A DNA stretch of 17,716 bases. Source: an uncultured Parabacteroides sp. Lineage in GTDB: Bacteria > Bacteroidota > Bacteroidia > Bacteroidales > Tannerellaceae. The translations under genes and the position numbers were made by a program. Shown here piece by piece: positions 15,154 to 17,716 of the stretch. The first letter of the stretch is position 1; every line of letters starts with the position of its first letter. The notes beneath the pieces are model-generated. The model was not told the origin of the DNA and did no database searches. It saw nothing but the letters and a program-made list of their open reading frames with translations. The stretch is from NCBI GenBank assembly GCA_900547435.1, contig URGO01000053.1, positions 1 through 17,716 of the forward strand, read 5' to 3'.

Positions 15154-17622
15154 TCAATTCCGTTTTCCTCCTACGCGGTCTTTGACTCTAGAATTTGAAG
15201 TGTTTCTTTCTTGCAACTGTTTCACCTTCTTATTGCCAAAATTGTAAGAGACGCGAATGCCGACTTGGAATGCTTCGCCGCCGCTATACCGGTTTGTTAC
15301 TAAGAAATCATTCGTCGTAACGGTTTTTCTGTAAGTATCGAGCTTTCCATCATTCAAATATCCGCTTCCTCTGTAATAAAGAGTCGCTGAAAAATCTTTA
15401 ATCTGAGCGCTCAATTCTAATTGGAAGGATAGCGTGAGCGGCGTGATGGCGTAAGCTGTCTGCTCTTTGGAATGATAATCACCGGCGATATTAAACCGGA
15501 TATTCTGCTTTGGAAATAATAGAAAACTATTATTGAAATTCGCACTTGTCAGATGACGAGAATAGCTTAATAATCCGACTTCTGAATCACCCTTCATGGA
15601 ATTCCATGCGTAATTGGCAGACAGGTTCATATATCCTCTTCCATTCAAATAATTAAAGTAGGTACTATATCCGAAACCTACATAATTTCGTTTGCCCACA
15701 TTTTCCGGCTTATTTTCAACTACGCCATCACCCACTGCTCGCTGTGTAACATTTTGCATATCAGTTAAGAGTTGATATTGAAGATAGAATGAATGACGAT
15801 TATTGAAAGTATAATTGAGTTCTGTAAAAAAGTTTTTAGTCGGTTGCAAATAGGGGTTTCCTACCGAATATTCTGTCGGAGAAACACGTACGATGAATGG
15901 ATTCAGGCTATTGAAGGACGGACGCTGTAAAGAATAAAAGGCTGAATATCCGATTGCATGCTTTTGTGATATTTGGTAAAAGACATTCAATTGCGGAAGT
16001 GGCCGGAAGAAGTCGGTTTTAAAAGACGAATTTTGCTGGTGTTCTTCTCCCTTATATCGGGTGTATTCAAAACGTGCCCCTAATGAGGTGTAGAGTTTAT
16101 CATTCCATGTCTTTGAGAAATCAATGAATAATGCCGGCGTAAATTCATCGACATCAAAATCAGTGCTCGACTCCGGATTGAATACAAAATCATTATCTTT
16201 CCATCCTAAATATTCATTATTGATACGAATCGTAGAATAATAAGCATCAGCACCAAAATCGTACTTGAAACCATCTCCAAATTTTCCGCCATATTCAACC
16301 TTTGCTGAATAAATAGATGTATTCTGCGGCACTTTTTGCCATTCTTTCGAATAAAGAGATAGAAATTCTCCTTGTTCATCTACGTTATTCATTTCATTGA
16401 TAACATCTTGTTTTCCTGTATAATATAGGTAATCTGCATCGGCTATCAAATAGTTCTTTCCATTTTTGGCATGGTATTGGTAGTTTAAATTGGCTGTTAT
16501 TCTCTTTCCTTTATCCGTATTATCGGAATAAGAAGAAATATACTGGTCGGTATGCTGATAATGGGTCATGGTTTCTTTTTCTCCATCATTATCCCCCATA
16601 TAGCCAAAGACATTCAAACCTAAACTTTTTGTATCTGAGAACTGATAAACACCCATGAAATTCATTTGATAGGTATGTCCTTTCGATTCGTCTATTCCGG
16701 TACGATTAACGGTATAATTTTCTTTTAAGTAATTTGTTTCTGCTTCTTCTTCTTTGTAATTTCTAAAATTTCCGACAAAAACACTGAGCAGGCTGCTCCA
16801 TTTGCTTTTTGCATAATCTAAAGTAACACTTCCGGTTTGTTTAAAATCATGTGTTTTCCAAATCTGTCCGCTTAGAGAACCTTTTAATCCTTCATCCTCT
16901 CGTTCTTTCAATTTGATGGATAAGACACTGTTTGCTCCTCCATATTTTGCTTCGGGAGTACGAATAACATTTACGATTTCGATATTCTTTGCTGGCAGAG
17001 TTTTTAAATAAGCTACTAATGCTTCGCCCGAAAGATTTAATTTCCGATTATTCACATAAACTACCGGATTACCTCGCCCTACAACAGAAATTACATCATT
17101 CTGTACTGTTACCATTGGAATAAACTTTATGGCCTCAAAAGTATCCCCATTCTTTAAAGGATTGTCATTCATATTATAAGTCAATCCGTCCGGTGTTAAA
17201 GCTACGGTCTGCCGTTTGGCAGAAACTTTTACTTCGTCTAATGTAAAATCCGGATTTATTTCTAAGCTGATGATCAATAGCTCTTGCCCATTAAACTCCG
17301 ATAATGCTAATTCACGCGGAAGATATCCAATGGCTGACACCACAAGAGCCGTAGAACGATCATCAACAGCTATCTCAAAATAGCCTGTACTATCGCTTTG
17401 GACGAGACTATTGCTATATTGATCTACGGTTGTGGCAATAATCGCCTGAGGTATAGGCTCTCCATCCTTATTAGTTACTCTCCCTTTTATTTTTTCTGAG
17501 GATAACACTTCTAAATTTTCTGCTGTTTCCACTACAGAATAAAAAACCGAAGAATGAACGGGAGAAATCAGTAGAAACTCACATCCTACTAAAAAAATCA
17601 ATAAGATATAATTCTTTTTCAT
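15154..17622 (-). CDS. TonB-dependent receptor-type outer-membrane beta-barrel protein
   Basis: The 822-residue protein has an N-terminal signal sequence (MKKNYILLIFLVGCEFLLIS). A carboxypeptidase-regulatory-like domain (about 43-125: IKGRVTNKDGEPIPQAIIAT, GYLPRELALS) follows. Next comes a plug-like region (about 130-250) with VVGRGNPVVYVNNRKLNLSG, then a long barrel rich in Tyr/Asn/Phe strands ending in VSYNFGNKK and a Lys/Arg-rich tail. This layout fits the Bacteroidetes outer-membrane beta-barrel family (PF14905-like) of TonB-dependent receptor relatives. It is the first gene of the minus-strand cluster, 77 nt upstream of the precursor. It may move the mature peptide across the outer membrane, take up its ligand, or sense it. 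It also contains no TonB box that I can identify with confidence. The role is inferred only from position. Confidence 0.85.
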   Translation of the reverse strand: MKKNYILLIFLVGCEFLLISPVHSSVFYSVVETAENLEVLSSEKIKGRVTNKDGEPIPQAIIATTVDQYSNSLVQSDSTGYFEIAVDDRSTALVVSAIGYLPRELALSEFNGQELLIISLEINPDFTLDEVKVSAKRQTVALTPDGLTYNMNDNPLKNGDTFEAIKFIPMVTVQNDVISVVGRGNPVVYVNNRKLNLSGEALVAYLKTLPAKNIEIVNVIRTPEAKYGGANSVLSIKLKEREDEGLKGSLSGQIWKTHDFKQTGSVTLDYAKSKWSSLLSVFVGNFRNYKEEEAETNYLKENYTVNRTGIDESKGHTYQMNFMGVYQFSDTKSLGLNVFGYMGDNDGEKETMTHYQHTDQYISSYSDNTDKGKRITANLNYQYHAKNGKNYLIADADYLYYTGKQDVINEMNNVDEQGEFLSLYSKEWQKVPQNTSIYSAKVEYGGKFGDGFKYDFGADAYYSTIRINNEYLGWKDNDFVFNPESSTDFDVDEFTPALFIDFSKTWNDKLYTSLGARFEYTRYKGEEHQQNSSFKTDFFRPLPQLNVFYQISQKHAIGYSAFYSLQRPSFNSLNPFIVRVSPTEYSVGNPYLQPTKNFFTELNYTFNNRHSFYLQYQLLTDMQNVTQRAVGDGVVENKPENVGKRNYVGFGYSTYFNYLNGRGYMNLSANYAWNSMKGDSEVGLLSYSRHLTSANFNNSFLLFPKQNIRFNIAGDYHSKEQTAYAITPLTLSFQLELSAQIKDFSATLYYRGSGYLNDGKLDTYRKTVTTNDFLVTNRYSGGEAFQVGIRVSYNFGNKKVKQLQERNTSNSRVKDRVGGKRN

Positions 17623-17632
17623 CAGTATAATA

Positions 17633-17640
17633 CAAATATA
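17633..17640 (-). promoter_or_regulatory. -7 promoter box before the receptor gene
   Basis: TATATTTG is a perfect TAnnTTTG match only 10 nt upstream of the ATG at 17622, so transcripts would have a leader of fewer than 10 nt. No good -33 TTTG lies at the expected distance; instead that space is taken by a long inverted repeat. Confidence 0.45.
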
Positions 17641-17686
17641 CCCGTTGGCGGAATTAAATTAGCGCATATTTAATTCTACCAATGGG
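17641..17686. repeat. 19-bp inverted repeat upstream of the receptor gene
   Basis: Arms CCCGTTGGCGGAATTAAAT (17641-17659) and ATTTAATTCTACCAATGGG (17668-17686) flank an 8-nt loop. Three differences separate the arms; as plus-strand RNA two become G-U wobbles, leaving one C/A mismatch. A T-rich stretch (TTTCTCATTTTTAT) follows on the plus side. It directly abuts the -7 box and fills the -33 region. It could be an operator, an attenuating structure or a terminator of a gene beyond the window edge. Confidence 0.6.
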
Positions 17687-17716
17687 TTTCTCATTTTTAT
17701 AGTTAATAAAGTTTAT

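Noticed and set aside
17641..17686. Terminal inverted repeat of an insertion sequence
   Set aside because: The two arms face each other across 8 nt, no transposase is present, and no target duplication is visible. It is kept only as an inverted repeat of unknown role.

Overview
The window looks like chromosomal DNA of a gut Bacteroidales, most likely Parabacteroides or a close relative. The ribosomal protein L19 has the Bacteroides-type sequence. Several genes are preceded by the Bacteroidetes promoter box TAnnTTTG. The gene content (a GH3/serine hydrolase fusion, a Wzi-like capsule protein, a GH76 lipoprotein, a TonB-dependent receptor-type barrel) is typical of this order. The genus is inferred from general resemblance, not from a search.

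Left part (1-8.6 kb, housekeeping and envelope genes). rplS (minus) stands divergently from a large secreted GH3 glycosidase/beta-lactamase-fold fusion (plus). This is followed by a CobD/CobC-like threonine-phosphate decarboxylase that carries a 1-base frameshift. A convergent 56-residue membrane protein gene (4656-4826, minus) shares a bidirectional terminator with it. A PlsC acyltransferase (plus) then overlaps tail to tail with a minus-strand Wzi-like gene. Upstream of Wzi lie a GH76 lipoprotein gene and a truncated nucleotidyltransferase that still has its promoter, so remnant, GH76 and Wzi may form one transcription unit.

Right part (8.6-17.7 kb, accessory). This is a compact all-minus-strand operon that reads as a radical-SAM RiPP (ribosomally made, modified peptide) cluster. 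In transcription order it holds a TonB-dependent receptor-type outer-membrane barrel, a 65-residue Cys-rich precursor, a radical SAM/SPASM maturase, a C39-peptidase ABC exporter (split by a 1-base frameshift), a short LanC-like protein without visible zinc ligands, a GT4 glycosyltransferase and a GT32 glycosyltransferase. A strong intrinsic terminator ends the operon. The precursor has a charged leader, a (GGS)3 spacer and a core of three heptad-spaced CxC motifs. The maturase probably forms thioether (or other Cys) crosslinks, the C39 ABC protein removes the leader and exports the peptide, and the two glycosyltransferases suggest a glycosylated product. The cluster is visibly more AT-rich than the left part, which suggests horizontal acquisition.

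Three genes carry single-base lesions that leave otherwise intact reading frames: rplS (TGA where Gly is expected), the CobD-like gene (short A-run) and the exporter (A-run). Two are homopolymer contractions, so sequencing or assembly error must be excluded before calling any of them pseudogenes.
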